Positions 8,638 to 17,081 of a DNA stretch of 63,058 nucleotides are shown here, one piece after another. How positions within the stretch are numbered: the stretch's first letter is position 1; each line of letters begins with the position of its first letter. A program made the position numbers and the translations under genes. The notes beneath the pieces are model-generated. The model made no database searches. It was given only the letters and a program-made list of their open reading frames with translations, and had not been told where the DNA came from. This stretch comes from Rubripirellula obstinata (GTDB lineage: Bacteria > Planctomycetota > Planctomycetia > Pirellulales > Pirellulaceae), in NCBI RefSeq assembly GCF_001642955.1, contig NZ_LWSK01000022.1, forward strand, positions 1-63,058, given 5' to 3'.

Positions 8638-10422
8638 TTAAACCATTGCTTCGATCTCGCCGAGGAATCGGTCGTAGTTTGCCGAACCCGATGGCGAAGT
8701 GTTTAAGTTCTTGAACAAACCGGTCAGTTTCAAGAAGAACGTGCGTGCTTGTTCCTTGTCGTCAAAGTTATGTTCGCGACGAATCATTTTTTGACAAAGC
8801 GAGAACATCTCGACTTGACGCTGCATCGGTACGGAAACGTCCACTGCGTCGTAAGCGTCTTGCTGCAGATAAACCATGTCCAAGAACAACGATTTCTGAT
8901 GCGTGACGTAGTCTTCGATTGACACACCTTCTTCCCCGGTGACTTGCATCATCTGTTCAATACTTTCACCATCACGCAGCAATTGGTGCATCTCGGAAAC
9001 GCCGGATGTCCAATGGGGGCCAATCTCGTGCTTGAAATAACCTTCGAGTTGTTCCCGATATCGCGACCAGGAAATCAACGGGTCGATCGCAGGATAAAAA
9101 CGCTTGTAAGCTCGTTCGTACGACAAGCCGAGGAAACACTTCACGGTTCCAAGTGTTGACTGCGTGACGGGTTCTTCAAAGTTGCCACCGGCCGGTGAAA
9201 CTGATCCGATCAGCGTCAAGCTGCCAGTCGTGCCGTCGTTTAGTCGCAGCACTCCTGCCCGTTCGTAAAGCTGTTTGATGGAACTGTCCAGGTACGCCGG
9301 AAAGGCTTCTTCGCCGGGGATCTCTTCCAACCGGCCGCTAGTTTCTCGCATCGCTTGCGCCCAACGCGATGTTGAATCCGCCAGCAGCAACACGTCCAAA
9401 CCCATCTGTCGGTAGTACTCGCCCAGCGTGATTCCGGTGTAGATCGACGCTTCACGTGCCGCAACGGGCATCGACGAGGTGTTGCAAATGATGATGGTCC
9501 GATCCATCAACTTGCCGCCCGTCCGCGGGTCATCCATTTCAGCAAATTCGTGAATCGTCTCGACGACCTCGCCTGCTCGTTCGCCACACGCGACGACGAT
9601 CACGACATCCACGGTGCAGTACCGGGCGATCAAACCCTGCAACACCGTCTTGCCCGCGCCGAACGGTCCTGGGATGCAGCCGGTGCCGCCGCGAGCAATC
9701 GGAAAGAAAGTGTCGACGATCCGAGTCGTCGTGATCAACGGTTGCGACGGGAATTCGCGATCGACCAAACGTTGTTCTTGCATCCGCTGCGAAATGGGTT
9801 GCCGCACTGGCCAGGTTTGCATCATCGGAACAACCACCGTGTTGCCTTTCGCATCCACCAAGGTTGCGACGTCGGCATCGGTCCGCAAGCGTCCTTCGGC
9901 GATCGATTGGACGGTCAGCACGGTGGCTGCATCAAAGGGAACCATGACTTTGTGCGTGATGTTTTTCTCCGGGACCGTACCGAGCGTTTGTCCGGCGACG
10001 ACTTGGTCGCCAACTTTGACCACTGGAGTAAAGTCCCATGAATCCGCCGGATCAAGTGCTTCGATTTCGCGGCCTCGTTTGAGAAAGAATCCATCGAGTT
10101 CGGCGAGTTTACGAAGCGGGTTTTGCAATCCGTCATAGATCGTTCCCAGCAAGCCCGGGCCCAAAGAGACGGACAGCAATTGCCCCTGCAAGTCGACTTC
10201 GTCACCAAAGCGAAGGCCGTGGGTTTCTTCAAAGACTTGCAAGTCGGCTTCATTGCCGTTGATGCGAAGCACTTCGGCTTTCAAACGTTCGTCGCCAACG
10301 CAAACGTAAGCAACTTCGTTCTTCATGATCTGTTGTCCAGCCAATTCGATGCGAACGATGTTGCCGTTGACGCCAAGGACTTTGGCGGGCGCGGTGTTGG
10401 TTTGATTATTTGTAATGGTCAT
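8638..10422 (-). CDS. atpA: V-type ATP synthase/ATPase catalytic subunit A
   Basis: 594 residues, the full family length. The catalytic nucleotide-binding subunit of the V1 head has the A-type P-loop GPFGAGKT near residue 250. It also has ADSTSRWAQAMRETSGRLEEIPGEE, characteristic of V-type A subunits, and the bulge region between the N-terminal barrel and the P-loop that distinguishes it from F-type beta. It is the last gene of the operon; its ATG overlaps the DUF2764 stop (ATGA) and has no clear Shine-Dalgarno, so translation probably depends on coupling. A REPIN-like hairpin lies only six bases upstream of the start, inside the preceding coding sequence. In operons of this bacterial V-ATPase type, A normally stands directly before B, which is not so here. 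Confidence 0.96.
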   Translation of the reverse strand: MTITNNQTNTAPAKVLGVNGNIVRIELAGQQIMKNEVAYVCVGDERLKAEVLRINGNEADLQVFEETHGLRFGDEVDLQGQLLSVSLGPGLLGTIYDGLQNPLRKLAELDGFFLKRGREIEALDPADSWDFTPVVKVGDQVVAGQTLGTVPEKNITHKVMVPFDAATVLTVQSIAEGRLRTDADVATLVDAKGNTVVVPMMQTWPVRQPISQRMQEQRLVDREFPSQPLITTTRIVDTFFPIARGGTGCIPGPFGAGKTVLQGLIARYCTVDVVIVVACGERAGEVVETIHEFAEMDDPRTGGKLMDRTIIICNTSSMPVAAREASIYTGITLGEYYRQMGLDVLLLADSTSRWAQAMRETSGRLEEIPGEEAFPAYLDSSIKQLYERAGVLRLNDGTTGSLTLIGSVSPAGGNFEEPVTQSTLGTVKCFLGLSYERAYKRFYPAIDPLISWSRYREQLEGYFKHEIGPHWTSGVSEMHQLLRDGESIEQMMQVTGEEGVSIEDYVTHQKSLFLDMVYLQQDAYDAVDVSVPMQRQVEMFSLCQKMIRREHNFDDKEQARTFFLKLTGLFKNLNTSPSGSANYDRFLGEIEAMV

Positions 10423-11129
10423 GGCGAAGCAACTCGGTCGTCCCCCACCGAGAATTCGAGTGCAGATTCTCGGTGGGGGACCACCGAGCTACCTAAAATG
10501 TCTTCGACTAAATCGTCGAAACGTTGCTGGCCAAGTTCCGTGTTTTGGCTGCTCCAGCGGAACAGGATTTCCCAACGAGCCAGGTACAAAACGACCGACT
10601 CGAACGTGAAGTGATATTGCTGGTCAAGTCGGCTCCAGACCTGCCACAATTCGGAAAACAATTCGTATTGAGCATGCTTTGGTTGTTTTTCGTCGAGTGC
10701 TTGGCAAAAAACAGCAACCCATGGGTAACGCGAACTGGACCCAAAACCGGCCTTGTCCCAGTGCCGTCGAATCCATGTCGAAACCGGTAAAGCGGGCAAT
10801 TCGGGGCGTGGTGCGCCATCGCGCTGACACCTCAATGCCGCAACCAAGGTTCGCACTTCAAAGCGGTGTTCGACCAGACGAAGAACCAATGGATTTCGGA
10901 TCTGGCGTTTCAATTGTTGATGCCTTGCGATCACGTCGCCATCACTCCGCTCGATCGGTTGTCGGTCCCAGCGAAAGAAATCCGCAAGTTGGTCAGTGAC
11001 GAAACGATCGGCATCGGTCAACATCGATAACCGATGCCGCAGTGTCGATGCGGTAATCGGAATGGGCCCGGCATCAAACGATCGCGGCAGCGGTGGTAAG
11101 GAAGCAACCAAAGTATAATAAGTTGTCAT
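10419..11129 (-). CDS. DUF2764 family protein of the V-ATPase operon
   Basis: 236 residues, soluble, beginning MTTYYTLVASLPPLP, the signature start of DUF2764. These proteins are encoded between subunits E and A in bacterial V-ATPase operons (Bacteroidetes, Chlamydiae, spirochaetes) and are thought to be a C/d-like stalk subunit; this is family knowledge, not shown here. The gene begins eight bases after the subunit E stop. The last 20 or so codons (SSVVPHRESALEF...) are encoded by a palindromic REPIN-like element, so the C-terminal tail appears to be a repeat captured as coding sequence. Confidence 0.8.
   Translation of the reverse strand: MTTYYTLVASLPPLPRSFDAGPIPITASTLRHRLSMLTDADRFVTDQLADFFRWDRQPIERSDGDVIARHQQLKRQIRNPLVLRLVEHRFEVRTLVAALRCQRDGAPRPELPALPVSTWIRRHWDKAGFGSSSRYPWVAVFCQALDEKQPKHAQYELFSELWQVWSRLDQQYHFTFESVVLYLARWEILFRWSSQNTELGQQRFDDLVEDILGSSVVPHRESALEFSVGDDRVASP
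10429..10492. repeat. REPIN-like element inside the 3' end of the DUF2764 gene
   Basis: On the minus strand GTAG (10492-10489) precedes CTCGGTGGTCCCCCACCGAG, a hairpin. The inverted partner (10430-10450) has the same hairpin with GCAA in place of GTAG. The element ends six bases before the atpA start codon and overlaps coding sequence in frame. Besides shaping the protein tail, the mRNA hairpin could affect subunit A translation. Confidence 0.8.
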
Positions 11130-11136
11130 GCCGAGA

Positions 11137-11811
11137 TTACTCGCTGGCCACTTCTGGCTGGGATGATCCGATCAGTTTGCGAAACTTGGGTGCCAAGAAC
11201 CGCATCAGCGCCGACGTCACCGCTTGGTCTGTCATGTCAATTTCGACATTCTTACCGGTAAGCTGCATTCGAAAGCCGTGCTGGACCGATGGATCAAGTT
11301 GCACAGTGACGCCGTGCTGGAACATCGCAGCGGCTTGGCTTTTGACGAACCTTTCAATTTCCTGTGACGAATGGTTTTCGTTGGACAGCAGTTTGATTTC
11401 TCCTTTGCTTTCGACGACGGTGTCACTGCACTGGCCCGCCATTTCCAGGATGATCTTGGGCAAGAAATCCGGCTGGTCGAGTTGTTGCTCGGTCAATGCT
11501 CCGATCCAGCCGCGGAATTCACGTTCCAGTTGTTCCTTCAACTGCAGGCCTGTGTCGCGGGCCGCCAGCGATAAGGCTCGCTTGCCGTTGACTTCGGTCT
11601 TTTCGGCTTCTCGTCCAGCGTCCCGTAAAAGAGTATCCGCTTCGTCGCGTGCCGCTTCGATGATCGCCGCGGCTTCTTGTTTCGCAGCCGCCAACAATGC
11701 ACTGGCTTGCTCTTTGCCTTCCTGCACACCTTCGGATTTCAAACGGTCGATCAGTTGTTGAACGCCAACGGTGTCGCTGGTCTTGGTGGTTTCATTAGAT
11801 GACGTTGCCAT
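11137..11811 (-). CDS. atpE: V-type ATPase peripheral stalk subunit E
   Basis: 224 residues. The N-terminal half is an alanine/glutamate-rich amphipathic helix (QASALLAAAKQEAAAIIEAARDEADTLL), the stalk helix of E subunits. The C-terminal half is globular with VTVQLDPSVQHGFRMQLTGKNVEIDMTDQAV, which fits the head-binding domain. It connects the V1 head to the membrane subunit I. ATG 11811 lies four bases after the subunit K stop. No separate gene for subunit G/H (the heterodimer partner) is seen, as is usual for this operon type. Confidence 0.88.
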   Translation of the reverse strand: MATSSNETTKTSDTVGVQQLIDRLKSEGVQEGKEQASALLAAAKQEAAAIIEAARDEADTLLRDAGREAEKTEVNGKRALSLAARDTGLQLKEQLEREFRGWIGALTEQQLDQPDFLPKIILEMAGQCSDTVVESKGEIKLLSNENHSSQEIERFVKSQAAAMFQHGVTVQLDPSVQHGFRMQLTGKNVEIDMTDQAVTSALMRFLAPKFRKLIGSSQPEVASE

Positions 11812-11815
11812 GGAA

Positions 11816-12280
11816 TCAAACGCCTCCCGTCGCCGCAGGCAAACTGCCGGCCAAGATCAGTGCAAAGATGAACGCGAACACGGCGAAGCCTTCGACAATC
11901 GCCGCCGGTGCAGCCGATAAACCGAAAATCTCTGGCTTACTCTTGGTCGCATGGATCGCCGATGCACAGCATTTACCCTGAAACCAACCACTGAACAATA
12001 ACGCCACGCCGCACAACGATCCAATCGCGAACAAGCCTGGTGCCGACTCAATTTCGATCGTGCGATTGAGCGACAACATCACCACGATGCCATAGATCGT
12101 TTGCGATGACGGCAACGCCGACAGGCCGACCAAACGACCGTAGCCGCTTTCGACATCCAGCATCGCGCCGCACGCAGCTTGACCGCCGGCGCTGCATCCC
12201 AGGATGCTGCCGATCGCACCGAGCGCTAGCGGAGCGTAAATGCCCAGCATTCCCATCATGTCCCAAAATGGTGACTCCAT
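11816..12280 (-). CDS. atpK: V-type ATPase membrane rotor subunit K (c-ring proteolipid)
   Basis: 154 residues with four transmembrane helices (two fused hairpins), as in K-type proteolipids. The second hairpin carries the ion-binding Glu in AAIVEGFAVFAFIF. The first hairpin has LPSSQTIYG and the loop region has FQGKCCAS; these Gln residues align by eye with Na+ ligands Gln65 and Gln110 of Enterococcus NtpK, where Glu139 is the key acid. That makes sodium coupling possible but unproven. ATG overlaps the subunit I stop as TAATG. The 154-residue length is normal for the bacterial family. Confidence 0.9.
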   Translation of the reverse strand: MESPFWDMMGMLGIYAPLALGAIGSILGCSAGGQAACGAMLDVESGYGRLVGLSALPSSQTIYGIVVMLSLNRTIEIESAPGLFAIGSLCGVALLFSGWFQGKCCASAIHATKSKPEIFGLSAAPAAIVEGFAVFAFIFALILAGSLPAATGGV

Positions 12281-14187
12281 TATTCTTCTGCTTTCATCTC
12301 AAAGGTCTCGAACGGTTGGCCCTCATCGGTGAGCGACCAACTAAAAAACTCAATGCAATTCAAACGCAACCCGTGGACGACGCCACCAACAACAGCCAAG
12401 ACTAAATTCAACGTGTGCCCGAGCAAGAAGATCAATAGCCCCAACAACAGGCCGACGCCCTTGGTTTGAGCGGCATCGGAAGCGAGTTGATTGAAAATGA
12501 TCGCGAGCTGAGCACTGGCTAGACCCAACGCAAAAAGTCGCAGGTAGCTGAGTGCATCGCCGAATGCTTTCGTCACGCCAGTCAATCCCATCACGCCATC
12601 GACCAGACGCATCAACCAGTCACGTGGGCGCAGCGAAAAGACAGGACGCGTGCTGGAGAACAACAATACCAAGCCTAACCCACCGCCCAGTATCCACGAT
12701 CCACCGGTTGTGACCGCGGCTTTCCAATCGGCTGCGCTGTTACCGAGTTCATTTCCGCCGAGCCAATCGGACAGGAGCAACATGACATCGGGTTTGGGGA
12801 TCATAGCCAAGGCTAACATCCAGCCGCCAATCAATGCGAGCATCCAACCGACCGATGACAACGCATGTCCGCTGCCAAGCCATCGCCAAGCAACGATCGC
12901 GTTGGCGAGAACCAAATGGAAAACGCCAATCGTCGCGGCAACCAACATCATCGCTTCGCGGTCTTGCATGATCGAGCGACCGTCGCTCTTGATGACCAAA
13001 CCGTCTAACCAACTGCCGTCCGGCGGGGCGATCCCAAAGAAGCTGCCAATCAACAATCCATACCCGATCGTGACCGCGACCATAAACACGGCCAACTGAC
13101 GAAACCGACGTCCCGATTCGGTGCGACCGAGCGACTTGGCGGCCAGCGCCAAGATCACTGCCAACACGATTCCATAACCAGCGTCAGCCAGGATCATCGC
13201 AAAGAAAGCCGCGAAGGAAAAATACATCACCCATGTTGGATCCCAGGATCGATAGCCTGGCGTCATGAAAAACGTGACCGCGCCTTCGGCACCTGCGATC
13301 GGTCGCGGATTGCTAAGCAGCGTTGGTGGTTGGTCGTCCAGTTCCGGTTTCCGAATCCGCAGAGCCAACGTATTGCGGATCGCAAATTGTTCCAACGCCT
13401 TGATCTGTCGCTGCGGAACCCATCCATCCAGGACAAACACCGGCCCATCGACCAGCGAACGATGCGAGGCGATCATCCGCGAGGTTTCGTCCTGAACAGC
13501 AGCCAAGTGGAATCGCAGTCGATCCAGCCAGCGGGTCAACGCGATTCGGCGCACCTGCAACTGTTCTTGCAACCCATCAAGTTCAACCAATCGGCTTTGC
13601 AATTGATCGAGCGAACGTGGGTCCAGTGCTTCCGGTTCGCAAGGCATGCCCGAAGGCGTTTCGCTAGCGATAACAAGCCAGTATTCGTGTTGCAGATCGA
13701 CATTGATTCGCTCGGCAACCAGATCCTGCATCACTTTCTGCGACGCCCGAGATTGACGATGGGTTAGCCGGTGAAAATACAATTGCTGACCACCCAATTC
13801 GTCGGCGGTCGGCTTCGCAAAACTTCCCCAAGGCTGCGTTTGTTTGATCGCCTCGCGAACAGATTCTTGCTCTTCGGCAAACCCTCGCGATTCGGATTCA
13901 ATCTGCAAGACTTCCGCAGCGATGCGTTTGGCTTCGTCGCGTTGATCCGCATTTGCAAGCAGTGTGGGAGCATTGGCGGGTGCCGGGCGATTTTCGGGAG
14001 TGCGTTCCAAGTAGTGGATTGCGGATTTTAGGTTGGCCGCCAAATCGTTCAGGCCATCCGGTTGGCGATCCGCTTCGCTCTGGTCCAACACATGCATACA
14101 TCCCAGACGTTGCAATTCCATGATGACACGATCGCGGTGTTGCAATTCACCGATCAATGCCATGCGACGAAGGGGAACAATGGCCAA
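12280..14187 (-). CDS. atpI: V-type ATPase membrane subunit I (a-type stator)
   Basis: 635 residues. The N-terminal 300 or so are cytoplasmic with coiled coils; the C-terminal half has about seven membrane helices. YLRLFALGLASAQLAIIFNQ holds the conserved Arg that faces the rotor Glu during ion transfer. The TTG at 14187 is preferred: it gives MAIVPLRRMALIGE, the usual family start, and AGGA stands about 10 bases upstream. ATG 14163 would trim eight residues. The gene follows D by 41 bases and overlaps K by one base. Confidence 0.93.
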   Translation of the reverse strand: MAIVPLRRMALIGELQHRDRVIMELQRLGCMHVLDQSEADRQPDGLNDLAANLKSAIHYLERTPENRPAPANAPTLLANADQRDEAKRIAAEVLQIESESRGFAEEQESVREAIKQTQPWGSFAKPTADELGGQQLYFHRLTHRQSRASQKVMQDLVAERINVDLQHEYWLVIASETPSGMPCEPEALDPRSLDQLQSRLVELDGLQEQLQVRRIALTRWLDRLRFHLAAVQDETSRMIASHRSLVDGPVFVLDGWVPQRQIKALEQFAIRNTLALRIRKPELDDQPPTLLSNPRPIAGAEGAVTFFMTPGYRSWDPTWVMYFSFAAFFAMILADAGYGIVLAVILALAAKSLGRTESGRRFRQLAVFMVAVTIGYGLLIGSFFGIAPPDGSWLDGLVIKSDGRSIMQDREAMMLVAATIGVFHLVLANAIVAWRWLGSGHALSSVGWMLALIGGWMLALAMIPKPDVMLLLSDWLGGNELGNSAADWKAAVTTGGSWILGGGLGLVLLFSSTRPVFSLRPRDWLMRLVDGVMGLTGVTKAFGDALSYLRLFALGLASAQLAIIFNQLASDAAQTKGVGLLLGLLIFLLGHTLNLVLAVVGGVVHGLRLNCIEFFSWSLTDEGQPFETFEMKAEE

Positions 14188-14228
14188 CTTGAATGAGTCC
14201 TATCTTAAGGAAGTGGGGCTAACATGCG

Positions 14229-14819
14229 TTAACGAGACTTGGCAATTTTGGAACGCACGACGGCCGCGCGTTCCTGATCAGATAAAAAGATGACGATGCG
14301 TCGAATGTTGTCTTCGGCTTGCGGGATCAAGACTTTGTCGAACAAGTTGACACGCTGCGTGACTCGGCGTAGCGCCGCCGCCAATACTTCGGTTCGCTGC
14401 CTAGCCACCTGGACCTGCACCCGCAGGCGAACCATTTGCTGCAAAGCCGCAACGAGTGAATCAACCCAGAATGGCATGATCAATCGCGAATACGGTTGGA
14501 CTTCTAGGCGAAGTTCCCCCAGCACTGGCACCGAAGTGCCAACGACGTTTTCTGTTTCGTGTGTTAGCTCGACAATGCGAACCCAATGTTTCATTTCGGC
14601 GACGTCAATCGTTGAACCGCCAATCAATGGGTACAGCGTTTCTAAGTCAGCTTTGACTCGTTCCACCTCGGCTTCCAATGCCGCGAGTTCCGTTTGCGAC
14701 TTCCGCCAAGCCGCCTGCAACTGCTGTCGCTTTAGTTCCAGCGACGGCAGGAATTTCCGGTACAGTTTGGCCTGATCCCGTTGTCGCTTGAGCGTTGTTT
14801 TGTTGAGCGCGAGTGTCAT
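14229..14819 (-). CDS. atpD: V-type ATPase central stalk subunit D
   Basis: 196 residues, mostly two long helices that form the antiparallel coiled-coil rotor shaft. The N terminus LALNKTTLKRQRDQAKLYRKFLPSLELKRQQL is typical of D subunits. ATG 14819 overlaps the subunit B stop as ATGA. D turns with the K ring inside the A3B3 head. Confidence 0.92.
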   Translation of the reverse strand: MTLALNKTTLKRQRDQAKLYRKFLPSLELKRQQLQAAWRKSQTELAALEAEVERVKADLETLYPLIGGSTIDVAEMKHWVRIVELTHETENVVGTSVPVLGELRLEVQPYSRLIMPFWVDSLVAALQQMVRLRVQVQVARQRTEVLAAALRRVTQRVNLFDKVLIPQAEDNIRRIVIFLSDQERAAVVRSKIAKSR

Positions 14820-16159
14820 GGCGAGTGTGGCGACGAGTCTGATTGCGTGGGATAATACTTTTCTAAGATGTCTTCTTTGACCAGCAACTCTTCTGGCTCA
14901 AAACACTCCGCCATCGTTTTCCAACCCAGATCCAACGCATCATTGAGCGGCAATGCCACGTCGATTCGCATAAAACGTTTTGCGAACAGTTCGCCAAACT
15001 TCAGCAGTTTGTGATCAGTCGCGGACAACTCGAACGCCATTTGCTGTTTCTGTTCTGCTTGGCGGGCACCGGAGTACAACCGGATCATCGTGTTCATCAC
15101 CGCCGCGTGATCTTCTCGAGTGACCTTGCCGATGACTTGTTGTTTCAATCGTGATAGCGAACCAAATGGGTCAATCATGCCATCGTGCAAATAGAATTGG
15201 CCTTCGGTGATGTAACCGGTGTTGTCGGGAACCGGATGAGTGACGTCGTTACCGGGCATCGTCGTCACGGCCAGCAACGTCACCGATCCGGCACCACGGT
15301 AATCGCATGCTCGTTCGTAACGAGATGCCAATTGGCTGTACAAGTCACCGGTGTAACCGCGGTTCGACGGGATACGTTCCATCGCCACGCCGATCTCTTT
15401 CAACGCATCCGCAAACGCGGTCATGTCCGTCATCAACACCAGCACTCGTTTGTCTTGTTCGACAGCAAAACGTTCGGCGACTTTCAATGCCAGGTCAGGC
15501 GCGAGCAGTCTTTCAACGATCGGGTCAGACGCTTGGTTGGCGAACATGACCGTGCGAGGAAACACACCTTCATTTTCAAATTTCTCGCGAAAGAAGTGGA
15601 ACTCGTCAAAGATTAAACCCAGTCCACAAAACACAACAACGTCGGCATCGGCCTGGATCGCGATCCGTCCCAGCAATTCGTTGTAAGGTTCGCCCGCGAT
15701 GGAGAAGATTGGAATCTTTTGGCTTTCAACCAAGCAGTTGAAGACGTCGATCATCGGCACTTGCGTTTGGATCATCTTCGACGGCACGACTCGCGTGACC
15801 GGATTAACCGAAGGGCCGCCCACATCAACGCGTCGATGGCCTGGCAATTCAGGCCCGCCGTCAACCGGTTGCCCGACCCCGTTGAACACGCGTCCCAGAA
15901 TGTCGTCCGAGAAGGGCACCTGCGACGCATGACCTAGAAAGCGCACCGTTGCATCGGATCGCAATCCTTTGCCGCCGGCAAACACTTGCAATGAAACAAC
16001 GTCGCGGCGAATCTCAGTGACCTGAGCCAGCGACGGGATTTGGTCGCGGTTTTCAACCCACGCCAATTCGCCCAAAGCCACGCCATCGGCCTGGACCTTC
16101 AAAATGTCACCGACGATCGAAATGACACGGGTGCGAGAAATCAGTTCAGGTAGGATCAC
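14816..16159 (-). CDS. atpB: V-type ATPase non-catalytic subunit B
   Basis: 447 residues, full length. Shows DILGRVFNGVGQPVDGGP, the degenerate P-loop position FSIAGEPYNELLGRIA (no Walker A Lys-Thr, as expected for B) and SNRGYTGDLYSQLASRYERA. It uses a GTG start at 16159, giving ILPELISRTRVISIVGDILKV. It is the first V-ATPase structural gene of this operon, downstream of a TerB-like gene by 56 bases. In related bacterial operons B follows A directly. Confidence 0.95.
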   Translation of the reverse strand: MILPELISRTRVISIVGDILKVQADGVALGELAWVENRDQIPSLAQVTEIRRDVVSLQVFAGGKGLRSDATVRFLGHASQVPFSDDILGRVFNGVGQPVDGGPELPGHRRVDVGGPSVNPVTRVVPSKMIQTQVPMIDVFNCLVESQKIPIFSIAGEPYNELLGRIAIQADADVVVFCGLGLIFDEFHFFREKFENEGVFPRTVMFANQASDPIVERLLAPDLALKVAERFAVEQDKRVLVLMTDMTAFADALKEIGVAMERIPSNRGYTGDLYSQLASRYERACDYRGAGSVTLLAVTTMPGNDVTHPVPDNTGYITEGQFYLHDGMIDPFGSLSRLKQQVIGKVTREDHAAVMNTMIRLYSGARQAEQKQQMAFELSATDHKLLKFGELFAKRFMRIDVALPLNDALDLGWKTMAECFEPEELLVKEDILEKYYPTQSDSSPHSP

Positions 16160-16215
16160 GGTGCGGGTCGTCTTTTCTAGTGAAAAAGCGGGAGGCAGCG
16201 GAAGGCTTTAATCTA

Positions 16216-16782
16216 TCATGCCTTCAATGTATCGCGAAGACGATTCAGCGCGTGTTGCTTGTCGGGACCAATTCGGTGTAGCGACAAAAAACTGGTCGAA
16301 GCCTTGGCGATGCGGTTGGCATGCTCCATTATTTTTTCGCCTAGCATGGTGGCGACCGTGTCGGACGACTTATCACGCAAGGCCTGGATGTAAGCTCCCC
16401 AGGCTCCCCAAAGCGTTTCACTGGGTTGCTTCTGCAGCCACGGCTCCACTATCTGTACAAATGCATCGGTATGTTCTTGCGAGTATTGCGAAACGCATTC
16501 AATCACGGCGCTTCGCTCGGCTTCGGTGACACGCCCGTCAGCCCAGGCAACAAAGACCAGCGGGACCAACAGTAATACTGCTACCGTTTCTTCGTCGATC
16601 CCTTGATCGATCAACTCATCAAGCGATGCCTCATCAGTAACTTGGATGATTTCGCTGAGGCGTTTACGTTTCCCTTCACGTAGCGTTTTCTCTCGCAACT
16701 GCTCGCCAAGCTTCAAATCGACTTGGTAGAAAAACTCATCTTCTAAAGCGCGAAGGCGACTATCGAGTGCGTCGGTGGCCAT
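16216..16782 (-). CDS. TerB-like domain protein preceding the V-ATPase operon
   Basis: 188 residues, soluble. The middle segment VLLLVPLVFVAWADGRVTEAERSAVIECV matches the TerB/DjlA-like helical domain, including the Asp-Gly acidic loop thought to bind metal. The N terminus is charged and helical (LREKTLREGKRKR). ATG 16782 is chosen because AGGGAG stands seven bases before it; an upstream in-frame start at 16806 lacks such support. The same strand and 56-base spacing suggest it leads the V-ATPase transcript. Its role there is unknown; TerB-domain proteins are otherwise linked to tellurite or stress functions. Confidence 0.75.
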   Translation of the reverse strand: MATDALDSRLRALEDEFFYQVDLKLGEQLREKTLREGKRKRLSEIIQVTDEASLDELIDQGIDEETVAVLLLVPLVFVAWADGRVTEAERSAVIECVSQYSQEHTDAFVQIVEPWLQKQPSETLWGAWGAYIQALRDKSSDTVATMLGEKIMEHANRIAKASTSFLSLHRIGPDKQHALNRLRDTLKA

Positions 16783-17081
16783 TGGTTTGCTCCCTGTTGG
16801 CAACAATCAAACATCGTGTCGAGGTGCTGTCCTCGATCAATTCGTGGGAGATGCAACTGATGTACCAAAGTTAAGATTACGGCGTTTTAAGAGGTTCGCG
16901 TCTGTTTCTGTCAATCAGCGGTGACACTGCGGTGTCAGGGCGGAATCGCTGGTTGACGGTTCTGCATTGCATTGCATTGTGCTGTTTTGTTTTTGCTTTC
17001 GGTACGCCGCATGCATTAAATTAAACTGATACACGGGTGGCCAACGAAACGACGACCGCAACATTCTTAAAGGCGAAGACA
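16783..17081. other. Divergent intergenic region
   Basis: Divergent promoters for the V-ATPase operon and the MDR gene must lie here. A short tandem GCATT run stands at about 16962-16978. I find no good sigma-54 match and cannot assign a sigma-70 site with confidence. Confidence 0.4.
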
